Counted from the stretch's first letter, positions 1 through 8,113 are shown. The stretch: DNA of 64,000 nt from Bacillota bacterium (GCA_023391875.1 JAEWAB010000004.1:124001-188000), one strand, 5' to 3'. Notes: generated by a model not told the origin, from the sequence alone. Made by a program: numbers and translations.

Positions 1-1134
1 AAGCTCCTCCACCAGCTTCATTTTTATGTTGAAGTTGATGGGCAGCTGCGGGTTCTGGTGAGCGGGGTTAATCGCTCTGCCCACAAAAAAGTTGATGTCG
101 GTCGCTTCATCAAACAGCATGCGGGCGATTTGTGAAGCGCCGTCCTGCTTAAAGCTCCACTGCTCGTAGGATTTATTGTCGTCTAAGTAGTTCTTCGCGT
201 ATTCCAGCACGCGGTTTACGGTAATCACGCCCTCCGTTACGAGGTCAACTCCTTCAATCTCCGCGGTGGGGGGGATGTCGGAGTCTAAATAAAGCAGGTT
301 GGTTTTAAGCGGCTTTTTTAGGTACTCGGCGGCAAGGCCCGAGGTGGTACCGCCGCAGACGATATGCTTGCCCTCCTTGGCAAAGAACAGCGACATCATC
401 TTTCTGCAATCGTCCCGGTTGCAGGGGGGGCCCAGCAGCAGGTTCACCGGCTCGCGGGTGCGGATGCGTATGGTGCACACGGTAGCGTCGTCCCCGGGCT
501 TATCCTCATATAGCTTTTGCGTTTTCTCCAGCAGTATGGTGGTGAGGGTTTTGGCGGTAAAGCCCACGTTCCAAAAGGTCTCCATATACCCGATGATCTC
601 CTCACGCCTCCAGCCGAAGTTGTATACACCGCCCACCCCCGCGTGCACCACCCCGTCGCTCATCGCGATGAACACATCGTCCTGTTTGAGCTTAATGCTG
701 GACTGGTAGATGGTTTTATCGCCGATCTTGAGGATGGTGGAGGGGATTTCGCAGTTTTTACCGTCCCTTAAGAGAATGACATGCGGGTTATCGTACTGCA
801 CAATCTCCGCATGCTCGTTGTTCACGATGCGGATGATGGTAAAGGTGGAGTAGGCGATCTGGCGCACGGAGCACACCGGCAGCGTGGCCGCGATGGTTTC
901 CACCGCATCCTCCAGCCGAAGGCCCGAGGCCATCATGGTGGAGATGATCTTGGAGGTGAGGGTGGAAAGGATATTCGCCTTCACGCCGCTGCCCAGCCCG
1001 TCCGCGAGCACCACCACCGTGGAGTTCTCGTCCTCCTGCTCCATCACCTCGATATGGTCGCCGCAAAGCTGTTCCCCAACGTGGTTTAAGCTCATGTACC
1101 CGATATCGGTGCACAGATTGTTCGTTTTACTCAT
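1..1134 (-). CDS. SpoIIE-family PP2C-type serine phosphatase, C-terminus beyond the left edge
   Basis: Reading from ATG at 1134 (protein begins MSKTNNLCTDIGYMSLNHVG) the frame stays open for 378 codons to the window edge, so the end of the gene is missing. The PP2C/SpoIIE metal-binding aspartates are visible in VVLADGLGSGVKA (about residue 50), AMSDGVV (about residue 172) and KPGDDATVCTIRI (about residue 225). Proteins of this family dephosphorylate phosphoserine or phosphothreonine on anti-sigma-antagonist-like partners. The region after about residue 240 is outside the phosphatase core and I do not recognise it. The start overlaps the end of the hydrogenase-PAS gene by 8 bases, so the two are translationally coupled. 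The likely role, inferred, is output of a redox or H2 signal sensed by that partner. No membrane segment is seen. Confidence 0.88.
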   Translation of the reverse strand, partial: MSKTNNLCTDIGYMSLNHVGEQLCGDHIEVMEQEDENSTVVVLADGLGSGVKANILSTLTSKIISTMMASGLRLEDAVETIAATLPVCSVRQIAYSTFTIIRIVNNEHAEIVQYDNPHVILLRDGKNCEIPSTILKIGDKTIYQSSIKLKQDDVFIAMSDGVVHAGVGGVYNFGWRREEIIGYMETFWNVGFTAKTLTTILLEKTQKLYEDKPGDDATVCTIRIRTREPVNLLLGPPCNRDDCRKMMSLFFAKEGKHIVCGGTTSGLAAEYLKKPLKTNLLYLDSDIPPTAEIEGVDLVTEGVITVNRVLEYAKNYLDDNKSYEQWSFKQDGASQIARMLFDEATDINFFVGRAINPAHQNPQLPINFNIKMKLVEEL

Positions 1135-2797
1135 GAGAGATCGTCTCCTTGAGCTTCGTAAGCGCGATCTTGGTTTCAGCCGCTGTTTCGCCGAGCAAGG
1201 ACGCGATTTCCTGAACGATGCGCATCTGCTTATCCACGACGATATCCGCTATCGCCATCGTCTGTTTGGCCATCTCGTCCTTTTTAATGCGCGCTTCCTC
1301 CAGGTCGGTGACGTCACGCAGGATCGCGATGAGGATATGGGAGGTGATGTCGTGAACAATGGTCAGCTCCAGATACCTTTTGTATTCGGGGTAGTAATCC
1401 CTCTTATCCTCCACCGTTTTCCCGTTTGTAAGCACTTCAATAAAGGGCAGCGGGTCGAATATCCGCACAACCAGCTCGCCCAGCACGTCGGCCTCGGTAT
1501 TGATATTAAGCATCTTCATTGCCGAGCGGTTAATCTGCTGGATTTCCAGCTCCTCGCTGATGACGAGGATGCCGTTGGGTGTATTTTTTAAGATGTTGTT
1601 GGAAAAGCGCTCGGTTTTATCCATCAAAAAGGGCAGGCACATGCTGATATCGGCCTTTCCCTGAAAGACGGCCGCCGCCTTTTCGCGGCAGGTATTATAG
1701 CCGCAGGTGCCGCAGTTGAGCTCATCCTCCGGCTTAAGCTTGCCCATCCGCCGCAAAATGTCGTTTATCTGCGCGTCGGAGGGCTTTGCGGTTGAGTTTC
1801 CGATATAGGTGTGCTGCTTGAAAAATGCCAATTCCTCCGCGGGTGCTACGTCAAAATCCTTCTTGCCCGCGTAGGAACTTACAGCCTGAAAATGCCTGAT
1901 GGGAGAATTTTTATACTTTTCCATCACCGGCCCGCCGATGCAGCTGCCCGCGCAGGCCGACATCTCAATAAAGCATTTCTTTAAGTTGCCAAAACGGATG
2001 TCCTCCAGCGCTTCCTTGCAGTTCTCGGTGCCGTCCACCGCCATGTAGGTGTAGCCGTTATCGGGCAGGTCCATGGTCTTTAAGATGCCGCCCGCCGTCG
2101 GGAACAGCCTTGCGCGGCTTTCGGCGTTTGCGTCCATCACATGCTCGGGGGTAATCCCCGCTTTGTTAAACATTGCGGACAATTCCTCGAAGGTAAGCAC
2201 GGCGTCTACGACGCTGCCCTGTGCCTCGTCCTTTTTTGAAAGGCAGGGGCCGATAAACACGGTTTTGGCATTGGGGTGACGCTTTTTAATATCCATGCTG
2301 TGGGCGATCATCGGGGATACCACGGGCGCAAGGTGCTTTAACAGGTCGGGGTAATACTTTCTGATCATCAGGTTTACCGAGTGGCAGCAGGACGAAATGA
2401 TAATATCCTCGCTGCCGCTTAAAAGCTGCTTTTCGTACTCGCGTTTTACATAGGTGGCGCCGATTGCGGTTTCCTCCGCCGACGCAAAACCGAGCTTTTT
2501 CAGCGCCACGGTTAACGCCCCAAACCCTACATCGCCGAAATAGGCGATAAACGACGGCGCGATGCTGGCATAAACGGGGCTGTCGGAGTCGAGCAGCACC
2601 TGAACGAGCTCGGTGCCGTCCGCTATCTCCTTTGCGTTTTGCGGGCATACCACAAAACACTGCCCGCACAGGATGCATTCGTCGCCTATGATGTGAGCCT
2701 GGTTGCCGGAAAAACGAATAGACTTTACGGGGCAATGTCGGATGCACTTATAACAGTTTTTACAGTTGGATTTCTTAAGCCTCAGACATTCCGACAT
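1127..2797 (-). CDS. [FeFe] hydrogenase-like protein with C-terminal PAS domain (putative sensory hydrogenase)
   Basis: This 556-residue cytosolic protein has two 4Fe-4S ferredoxin motifs (Cys12/15/18/22 and Cys41/44/47/51) and then an H-cluster domain. The three H-cluster signatures are SSCCHSV (Cys137, Cys138), GPCLSKKDEA (Cys185) and SACAGSCIGG (Cys282, Cys286). A further CGTCGYNTC cluster motif lies at 362-370 with Cys387, followed by a PAS domain at about 400-505 and a short helical tail. PAS-bearing [FeFe] hydrogenases are regarded as putative H2 or redox sensors (group C type). The canonical Pro after the first motif is His, and the third motif has ACAG instead of ACPG. The ligand cysteines are nevertheless present, so catalysis is not excluded. 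The start is supported by GGAGGG eight bases upstream. It lies between a 2Fe-2S ferredoxin gene and a SpoIIE phosphatase gene, the usual sensory-hydrogenase neighbourhood. Confidence 0.9.
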   Translation of the reverse strand: MSECLRLKKSNCKNCYKCIRHCPVKSIRFSGNQAHIIGDECILCGQCFVVCPQNAKEIADGTELVQVLLDSDSPVYASIAPSFIAYFGDVGFGALTVALKKLGFASAEETAIGATYVKREYEKQLLSGSEDIIISSCCHSVNLMIRKYYPDLLKHLAPVVSPMIAHSMDIKKRHPNAKTVFIGPCLSKKDEAQGSVVDAVLTFEELSAMFNKAGITPEHVMDANAESRARLFPTAGGILKTMDLPDNGYTYMAVDGTENCKEALEDIRFGNLKKCFIEMSACAGSCIGGPVMEKYKNSPIRHFQAVSSYAGKKDFDVAPAEELAFFKQHTYIGNSTAKPSDAQINDILRRMGKLKPEDELNCGTCGYNTCREKAAAVFQGKADISMCLPFLMDKTERFSNNILKNTPNGILVISEELEIQQINRSAMKMLNINTEADVLGELVVRIFDPLPFIEVLTNGKTVEDKRDYYPEYKRYLELTIVHDITSHILIAILRDVTDLEEARIKKDEMAKQTMAIADIVVDKQMRIVQEIASLLGETAAETKIALTKLKETISHE

Positions 2798-2815
2798 GAA
2801 AACTTCCCTCCAAAA

Positions 2816-3061
2816 CTATTTCTTCAAACGGCTCAGTACGTCGTTTTCAAAGAAGGCACTTACCGTTTCGGGTGATACGGAAAAGATGCCGCCGTCTACG
2901 GTAACATTGACGCCGGACTGGCACCGGCCCATGCAAAAGGTACCGGAAAGCTCAATGGTATCCTTCAGGTTGTTTTCGGATATCAGGTACTGAAGCTGTT
3001 CCACAACCTGACGCGACCCCTTTAAGTGGCAGGAGCTCCCCAAACATACAGTAATCTTCAT
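2816..3061 (-). CDS. Thioredoxin-like 2Fe-2S ferredoxin (NuoE/HydC C-terminal type)
   Basis: An 81-residue protein starting MKITVCLGSSCHLKGS, with Cys in CLGSSC and later in FCMGRCQSGV. This four-cysteine pattern (Cys-x4-Cys, then Cys-x3-Cys) is that of thioredoxin-fold 2Fe-2S ferredoxins found as the NuoE subunit of NADH dehydrogenases and hydrogenases. I chose ATG 3061 because AAAGGATG lies just upstream. A longer reading from 3094 would translate through a hairpin. The gene ends 18 bases before the hydrogenase-PAS gene and is probably its electron-transfer partner, delivering or taking electrons at the sensory enzyme. It acts in the cytosol. Confidence 0.85.
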   Translation of the reverse strand: MKITVCLGSSCHLKGSRQVVEQLQYLISENNLKDTIELSGTFCMGRCQSGVNVTVDGGIFSVSPETVSAFFENDVLSRLKK

Positions 3062-3080
3062 GGTCAATTCATCCTTTCTC

Positions 3081-3108
3081 GGCGGTATGGCCATGGGGCC
3101 ATACCGCC
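3081..3108. repeat. Perfect 12-bp hairpin in the leader of the hydrogenase operon
   Basis: Arms GGCGGTATGGCC and GGCCATACCGCC enclose four bases. The hairpin ends about 10 bases before the ribosome binding site of the 2Fe-2S ferredoxin gene (minus strand). There is no run of T on either side, so a simple terminator is unlikely. A leader hairpin affecting mRNA stability or translation, or an operator, are the alternatives. Confidence 0.6.
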
Positions 3109-3244
3109 TTTATAAAAAAGGGTATTCCGTCAATGGAGCAACGCTCCGTTTGAATACTGCTTACCTGTACAAGCGGTCTTACAATTTTTATTCGTACTCG
3201 ACGACATCGATCCAGTGCATTAAAAACTCACGCTCCTGCTCCTT

Positions 3245-3369
3245 GCCCTTAGATAGCTGCCGTCAACCTGATCGGTGAGAAGTTCCATATCGCGCTCGCA
3301 CCGGCGCGGACAAGCCGGTCGCCCGTCTGCTGTGCCTCGGTGCCCTTGACCGCGATAATGGCGATTTTG
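3245..3369 (-). pseudogene. rex: Remnant of a second rex gene (C-terminal part of the Rossmann domain)
   Basis: Directly after the nfnB stop codon the minus strand reads, with no start codon, NKIAIIAVKGTEAQQTGD, then RLVRAGASAIWNFSPIRL, then a TAA. The intact Rex encoded at 8114-8767 has IGIITVPAEQAQ, CDQLVASGVLAIWNFAPTHL at the equivalent place. The AIWNF(S/A)P signature is characteristic of the Rex NADH-binding domain. The N-terminal DNA-binding half and the C-terminal dimer helix are both missing, so this is a dead fragment. A further 21-codon open stretch in another frame (ending HWIDVVEYE before a stop at about 3192) follows and is not recognised. Confidence 0.7.
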
Positions 3370-4761
3370 TTATTCCTTCCCGCTTAAAAAATCGTCGATT
3401 GCGGCGGCGGAATTCTTGCCCGCGCCCATCGCGAGAATAACGGTGGCGGCACCTGTAACCGCGTCACCTCCGGCATATACGCCCTTGCGCGAGGTTAAGC
3501 CGCTAGCCTCGTCGGCGATAATGCCGCCCCACTTCTGGGTATCCAGCCCTTCGGTGGTGGATTTGATCAGCGGGTTGGGGGAGGTGCCGATCGACATGAT
3601 GACGCAGTCTAGCTCCACCTCGAAGTCGCTGCCCTCTACCGCAACAGGCTTCTGCCTGCCGGAGGCATCGGGCTCGCCCAGCTTCATCTCCTGGCAAAGG
3701 ATGCTTTTTACCCATCCGTCGGCGTTGCCGTAAATCTCGAGGGGGCTCGTGAGGAACATAAACTTGATGCCTTCCTCTTTGGCGTGTTCTACCTCTTCTT
3801 TACGTGCGGGCAGCTCCTTTTCGGTGCGGCGGTAGATGATTGTAACCTCCGCGCCGAGCCTTTTGGCGCACCGTGCGGCGTCCATGGCCACGTTGCCGCC
3901 GCCCACGACGGCAACCTTCTTGCCCTTTTGAATGGGGGTAGCGCTGTCGGGTTGATAGGCCTTCATGAGGTTTACGCGGGTGAGGAATTCGTTGGCGGAA
4001 TAAACGCCGTTTAGGTTTTCACCCTTAATATTCATAAAGTTGGGCAGCCCCGCACCGGAGCCGATGAATACCGCCTCATAGCCGTACTCGCTCATCAGCT
4101 CGTCGATGGAGATGGTCTTGCCCACAACCGTGTTGGTTTCAATCTTTACGCCGAGGTCCTTGAGGGTGTCGATCTCTTTTTGAACAATCGCCTTCGGCAG
4201 ACGGAATTCCGGTATGCCGTACACCAGTACGCCGCCCGCGAGATGTAGGGCCTCGAAAACGGTAACATCATAGCCTTTCTTTGCAAGGTCGCCCGCACAG
4301 GCGAGGCCGGAGGGGCCGGAGCCGATAACGGCAACCTTATGCCCGTTTAAAGCGGGTTTTACAGGCTTGGACGTACTGCTTACATTGTGATAGTCCGCCA
4401 CAAAGCGCTCCAGCCTGCCGATGGCTACCGGCTCGCCCTTGATGCCGCGCACGCATCTCTGCTCGCACTGGCTCTCCTGCGGGCAAACCCTGCCGCACAC
4501 CGCGGGCAGGGAGCTGGACTTTGCAATAATCTCATAGGCCTCTTCAAAATGTCCCTTTGCAACCTCACCGATAAACGCCGGGATATCGATCTGCACGGGG
4601 CAGCCGCCTATACAGGGCTTATGCTTACAGTTTAAGCACCGGTTGGCCTCGTCTATGGCCTGCTCCTTGGTGTACCCGAGCGCGACCTCAAGAAAGTTCG
4701 CGCTTCGGATACCCGGCTCCTGTGAAGGCATTTCATTCTTTTTCAGCGATATATTCGGCAT
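3370..4761 (-). CDS. nfnB: NfnB: GltA-like large subunit of the electron-bifurcating NADH-dependent ferredoxin:NADP+ oxidoreductase
   Basis: 463 residues, the usual size of glutamate-synthase small-subunit-like proteins. The N-terminal cysteine groups (Cys42/45/50/54 and Cys89/93/99/103) bind two 4Fe-4S clusters. A FAD-binding motif VAVIGSGPSGLACA lies at about 147 and an NADPH-binding motif VAVVGGGNVAMDAA at about 285. Next to a 280-residue FAD/2Fe-2S partner and with no glutamate synthase large subunit, this is the NfnB arrangement. Nfn couples reduced ferredoxin and NADH oxidation to reduction of two NADP+. The gene follows nfnA by one base (stop 4763-4765, start 4761), with GGAGGT within the end of nfnA as ribosome binding site. 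Glutamate synthase function is the less likely alternative. Confidence 0.88.
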   Translation of the reverse strand: MPNISLKKNEMPSQEPGIRSANFLEVALGYTKEQAIDEANRCLNCKHKPCIGGCPVQIDIPAFIGEVAKGHFEEAYEIIAKSSSLPAVCGRVCPQESQCEQRCVRGIKGEPVAIGRLERFVADYHNVSSTSKPVKPALNGHKVAVIGSGPSGLACAGDLAKKGYDVTVFEALHLAGGVLVYGIPEFRLPKAIVQKEIDTLKDLGVKIETNTVVGKTISIDELMSEYGYEAVFIGSGAGLPNFMNIKGENLNGVYSANEFLTRVNLMKAYQPDSATPIQKGKKVAVVGGGNVAMDAARCAKRLGAEVTIIYRRTEKELPARKEEVEHAKEEGIKFMFLTSPLEIYGNADGWVKSILCQEMKLGEPDASGRQKPVAVEGSDFEVELDCVIMSIGTSPNPLIKSTTEGLDTQKWGGIIADEASGLTSRKGVYAGGDAVTGAATVILAMGAGKNSAAAIDDFLSGKE

Positions 4762-4762
4762 C

Positions 4763-5605
4763 TTACTTTACCTCCATCTTAAACAGATTGCAGACATGTT
4801 CGTGGGCCTCGCGCTCAAAGGCCTTATACGTGGCGCCGCGCTTGATGGCGGAATCAAAGTCGACCTCATGGCCGTCAAATTCCGGCCCGTCTACGCAGGC
4901 GAACTTGGTCTTTCCGCCTACTGTCAGGCGGCACCCGCCGCACATGCCGGTGCCGTCCACCATAATGGGGTTCATGCTGGCAACGGTGTGAATCCCGTAT
5001 CCCTTGGTAAGCTCGCAGACAAACTTCATCATGATAAGCGGCCCGATGGTAATCACACGGTCATACTGCTCGCCGCTTTCAATAAGCTGCTTTAGTGCGC
5101 TCGTTACAAGGCCTTTTTCACCCCAGCTGCCGTCGTCGCTCATTCGCACAAGCCTGCTGCTGGCCTTGTTAAATTCATCTTCAAGAATCACCAGCTCCTT
5201 GCTTCTAAAGCCGATAATCGAATGCACCTCGCAGCCGCTTTCAAACAGCTTTTTGGCCACGGGGTAGGCAATCGCGCAGCCTACGCCGCCGCCTACAATC
5301 GCCACCTTTTTTAAGCCTTCGGTTTCGGTCGCTTTACCGAGCGGCCCCACAAAATCCTGAAGGGAATCGCCTTCGTTTAAATGGTTAAGCTGCTCTGTTG
5401 AAGCGCCCACCACCTGAAATATGATGGTGATAGTGCCGCGCTGCCTGTCAAAATCGGCTATGGTAAGGGGAATACGCTCCCCGTTCTCATCCACGCGCAG
5501 TATAATAAACTGCCCCGGCTCCGCCTTTCTTGCAACCATGGGCGCTAAGATTTCCATCAGCGTCACCGTGGGGTTCAGGCGGACCTTTTTAACTATCTTG
5601 TACAT
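4763..5605 (-). CDS. nfnA: NfnA: ferredoxin-NADP+ reductase-like FAD/2Fe-2S subunit
   Basis: 280 residues. ERIPLTIAD at 43-51 is the RxPLT FAD-binding motif, VAIVGGGVGCAIAYPVAK at about 101 is the NAD-binding Rossmann loop, and Cys222, Cys225 and Cys237 (in GMCGGCRLTV and FACVDGPEFD) are the 2Fe-2S ligands. This architecture is shared by NfnA, SudB and PyrK-like subunits. The next gene being a GltA-like flavoprotein identifies the bifurcating Nfn complex, which balances NADH, NADPH and ferredoxin pools in the cytosol. The start at 5605 is preceded by GGGAG. The closest alternative, a sulfide dehydrogenase SudAB, has the same architecture and cannot be separated from sequence alone. Confidence 0.88.
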   Translation of the reverse strand: MYKIVKKVRLNPTVTLMEILAPMVARKAEPGQFIILRVDENGERIPLTIADFDRQRGTITIIFQVVGASTEQLNHLNEGDSLQDFVGPLGKATETEGLKKVAIVGGGVGCAIAYPVAKKLFESGCEVHSIIGFRSKELVILEDEFNKASSRLVRMSDDGSWGEKGLVTSALKQLIESGEQYDRVITIGPLIMMKFVCELTKGYGIHTVASMNPIMVDGTGMCGGCRLTVGGKTKFACVDGPEFDGHEVDFDSAIKRGATYKAFEREAHEHVCNLFKMEVK

Positions 5606-5640
5606 CGTTCAGTCTCCCTTTATATCAAACTGGCAGCATA

Positions 5641-5683
5641 CCCCTAAAAAGGGGCTGCCGGAGCATCTACGCTTTCGGCAGCC
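5641..5683 (-). terminator. Terminator hairpin after the alcohol dehydrogenase gene
   Basis: On the minus strand GGCTGCCG (5676-5683) and CGGCAGCC (5653-5660) form an 8-bp stem, followed by CCTTTTTAGG. It lies 14 bases past the adh stop codon and separates adh from nfnAB. Confidence 0.6.
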
Positions 5684-5696
5684 GCAAGTGAGTTTC

Positions 5697-6914
5697 TTAA
5701 AAATCAACCTCGGTATCGTAATAGCAGCACTTGAGCAGCTTTTCCATCTCTTCCTGGCTGGGCTGGCGGGGGTTGGAGCCCGTGCAGGCGTCGCCGATCG
5801 CGTTCTTGGCAATCTCGGGCAGTCTCATAAGGAATACGCTTTCGGGGACGAAGCCTTGCTCAGCAGGGTAGCTGTCCGCATCATAGTTCTTGATGCAGTG
5901 GGGGATGTTTAAGTCATCACACATGCCGCGGAGGTATGCAATGAGCAGGCCAACCTTTTCTTTTATGGTGGAACCGCCAAGGCCCATCATATCGGCAATC
6001 TCGGCATAACGCTTGGCAGCGGTCTCGTTCTTAGCGTTAAAGGCAATAACCTTGGGCAGGTACATCGCATTGGCGGCGCCATGAATAATGTGCGCGCCGT
6101 AATCCGCGAAGGCGGCCCCTGTTTTATGTGCCATGGAGTGCACAATACCCAGCAACGCGTTGGAGAACGCCATGCCCGCAAGGCACTGCGCGTTGTGCAT
6201 GCTGTCTCTCTTGGCCATATCGCCGTTATAAGAGGCAACCAGATCGTTCTGAATCATCTTAATGGAGTAGAGCGCCAACGGGTCTGTAAAATCACAGTTC
6301 GCGGTGGATACATACGCCTCCACGGAGTGTGTCATGGCGTCCATACCGGTATGGGCAACTAGCTTCTGGGGCATGGTTTCGGCCAGATCGGGGTCAACAA
6401 TGGCGACGTCGGGCGTAATCTCAAAATCCGCAATCGGGTATTTAATACCTTTGGAGTAGTCGGTGATAATCGAGAAGGCGGTAACCTCGGTGGCAGTGCC
6501 GGAGGTGGAGGAGATAGCGCAGAACTTCGCTTTTTTGCGCAGCTTGGGCAGGCCGAACACCTTGCACATATCCTCAAAGGTAACCTCGGGGTATTCATAC
6601 TTTATCCACATGGCCTTCGCGGCGTCGATAGGCGAGCCGCCGCCCATCGCGATAATCCAGTCCGGCTCAAATTTCAGCATGGCATCCGCGCCTTTCATTA
6701 CCGTTTCAACGGAAGGGTCGGGCTCAATGCCTTCAAATATCTCAACTTCCATACCGGCCTCTTTTAAATAGCCGACAGCTTTATCTAAAAAGCCGAATTT
6801 CTTCATGCTGCTGCCGCCGATGCAGATGATTGCCTTTTTGCCCTCAAATGATTTCAGTGCGTCAAGAGAACCTTTTCCGTGATAAAGATCTCTGGGAAGA
6901 GTAAATCTAGCCAT
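5697..6914 (-). CDS. Iron-containing (group III) alcohol dehydrogenase
   Basis: 405 residues from ATG 6914 (MARFTLPRDLYHG), chosen because GGAGG lies nine bases upstream. An in-frame ATG at 6944 has no such site. GGGSPIDAAK at about 98 is the NAD(P)-binding motif. The metal ligands are seen in DAMTHSVEAY, GIVHSMAHKTGA and HIIHGAANA (one Asp and three His). Family members reduce acetaldehyde or longer aldehydes to alcohols using NADH or NADPH. In this fermentative context, with Nfn and Rex nearby, it probably disposes of reductant as ethanol or butanol. The exact substrate cannot be read from the sequence. Its upstream region carries a Rex-like site over the -10 box and a long inverted repeat upstream of the -35 region. 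Confidence 0.9.
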   Translation of the reverse strand: MARFTLPRDLYHGKGSLDALKSFEGKKAIICIGGSSMKKFGFLDKAVGYLKEAGMEVEIFEGIEPDPSVETVMKGADAMLKFEPDWIIAMGGGSPIDAAKAMWIKYEYPEVTFEDMCKVFGLPKLRKKAKFCAISSTSGTATEVTAFSIITDYSKGIKYPIADFEITPDVAIVDPDLAETMPQKLVAHTGMDAMTHSVEAYVSTANCDFTDPLALYSIKMIQNDLVASYNGDMAKRDSMHNAQCLAGMAFSNALLGIVHSMAHKTGAAFADYGAHIIHGAANAMYLPKVIAFNAKNETAAKRYAEIADMMGLGGSTIKEKVGLLIAYLRGMCDDLNIPHCIKNYDADSYPAEQGFVPESVFLMRLPEIAKNAIGDACTGSNPRQPSQEEMEKLLKCCYYDTEVDF

Positions 6915-6950
6915 AACAACAGCCTCCTGATAATTTAATAGCATCTTTAT

Positions 6951-6968
6951 TTGTTAATATTATATCAA
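6951..6968 (-). promoter_or_regulatory. Candidate Rex operator overlapping the adh -10 box
   Basis: TTGTTAA-TATT-ATATCAA matches the Rex consensus TTGTTAA-N4-TTAACAA at all seven left-half positions and five of seven right-half positions. It covers the predicted adh -10 hexamer and lies 37 bases before the start codon, the position expected for a redox repressor that releases when NADH is high. A rex gene is encoded 1.2 kb away. Confidence 0.55.
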
Positions 6969-6988
6969 TCTTATGCTTAAAAGGGTAA
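6959..6988 (-). promoter_or_regulatory. Predicted adh promoter with weak -35
   Basis: On the minus strand TATAAT (6959-6964) is a perfect -10. The best -35 is TTACCC (6983-6988) at 18 bases, a poor match. A strong -10 with a weak -35 suggests dependence on an activator. Confidence 0.45.
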
Positions 6989-6994
6989 TATAAA

Positions 6995-7030
6995 ATCGGC
7001 ATATCGATATTCCGTTATCGATATGCCGAT
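6995..7030. promoter_or_regulatory. Perfect 15-bp inverted repeat upstream of adh, candidate LysR activator site
   Basis: Arms ATCGGCATATCGATA (6995-7009) and TATCGATATGCCGAT (7016-7030) flank six bases. The octamer TATCGATA occurs in both arms, again at 7111-7118, and again at 8795-8802 inside the rex/lysR promoter. The position, just upstream of the adh -35, is where LysR-type activators bind, and a lysR gene is adjacent. A leader hairpin is possible but there is no T tract. Confidence 0.5.
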
Positions 7031-7161
7031 GTACAATTTTAGATAAAAGTATTCTGATGTAGCTTGAAAATGCGTTACTACTGCACAAAGCGTCCATATC
7101 AATATAATCCTATCGATATCGAAAGCGTGATATGGAAAACCTTAGCTCAAAGAACAGGATG

Positions 7162-8100
7162 CTATTGGTATTCGGCCAAGGCTACCTCTTTTTTCGCTTC
7201 ATAAAGCTTATCGATAAACTTTTTGTCCAGCTCGGAAAAGCGGTAGCCTTTGGGGTACACCAACATATCCTTATATTTATTTCCCTGAAACACGCACTTG
7301 CGTTGGATAAGGCCGTATTTCTCCCGCATGTCCTGCGGGATAGGGGATACCCACATGAAGGTTTCGTGAATATTGGAAAGCAGCTCGAACTGGTTACCCC
7401 TTTCGTAGAGATAAATCCGCTTTTTGGGTACCGCAGCTTGCGGGTCTTTGCTGTTTTTCTCCGCTGAAAGGTAGGGGACGACGTTATCGCCGTGTACAAT
7501 CTCGATGCTTTGGCTTAAGTCATCCAGCCTCAGGGACGATTTTGCCGCAAGCTTATGATATTTAGACATCAGCGCAAGGTATTCGAACTCCCATACCGTA
7601 TCGGCGCTTAAACGCTTTTCCTGCAAAAAGCTCTTAAAATAGGGCTCGTACACCACTTGGTAACGGATGATAGCCAGATTAAACTTACCGTCCACCAGAT
7701 TATTAATCGCCTGCATGGAGTTTGTTTCATGGATATTCAGATCGATGCCTTTTGTTTCATCCAGTTCAGACACAAAACGGGTGATGCCTTTTGAGATATA
7801 ACTGCCGCGGGGAATCGAGATGCTGAACTTTTGGATATTTTCATCCGCGGCATCGGCCAGCGCGTCAATCTTATCAAGCTGAGCGACAACAGACCGGGCA
7901 TATTCCAAAAATAGATGCCCCTTCTCAGTGGGGATGACGCCCTTTGAGGTTCTTTCAAAAACATGAAAGCCCAGAGTATCCTCCATCTCCTTGATGGATT
8001 TGCTTAAATTGGGCTGCGCCATAAACAGATTGTCCGCAGCCTGTGTGATTGAACGGGTTCGCTCAACTTCAAGAGCATATTTAAAGAATAAGGTATTCAT
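7162..8100 (-). CDS. LysR-family transcriptional regulator
   Basis: 312 residues from ATG 8100 (MNTLFFKYALEVERTRSITQ), with AGGAGG four bases upstream. A start at 8121 would overlap the end of rex. The N-terminal winged helix-turn-helix spans about residues 1-60 (SITQAADNLFMAQPNLSKSI is the recognition region). The rest is a periplasmic-binding-protein-like effector domain, which is divergent. The gene is 13 bases downstream of rex in the same direction, so the two form an operon. It lies just upstream of adh, whose promoter carries a long dyad suited to a LysR protein. The effector ligand is unknown. Control of adh and of the rex-lysR promoter is inference from the shared TATCGATA octamer. 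Confidence 0.85.
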   Translation of the reverse strand: MNTLFFKYALEVERTRSITQAADNLFMAQPNLSKSIKEMEDTLGFHVFERTSKGVIPTEKGHLFLEYARSVVAQLDKIDALADAADENIQKFSISIPRGSYISKGITRFVSELDETKGIDLNIHETNSMQAINNLVDGKFNLAIIRYQVVYEPYFKSFLQEKRLSADTVWEFEYLALMSKYHKLAAKSSLRLDDLSQSIEIVHGDNVVPYLSAEKNSKDPQAAVPKKRIYLYERGNQFELLSNIHETFMWVSPIPQDMREKYGLIQRKCVFQGNKYKDMLVYPKGYRFSELDKKFIDKLYEAKKEVALAEYQ

Positions 8101-8113
8101 AATGCCTCCTGAA

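Noticed and set aside
884..1591. Overlapping open frames on the plus strand around 0.3-1.6 kb
   Set aside because: These are shadows of the minus-strand SpoIIE phosphatase and hydrogenase genes, whose motifs are clear.
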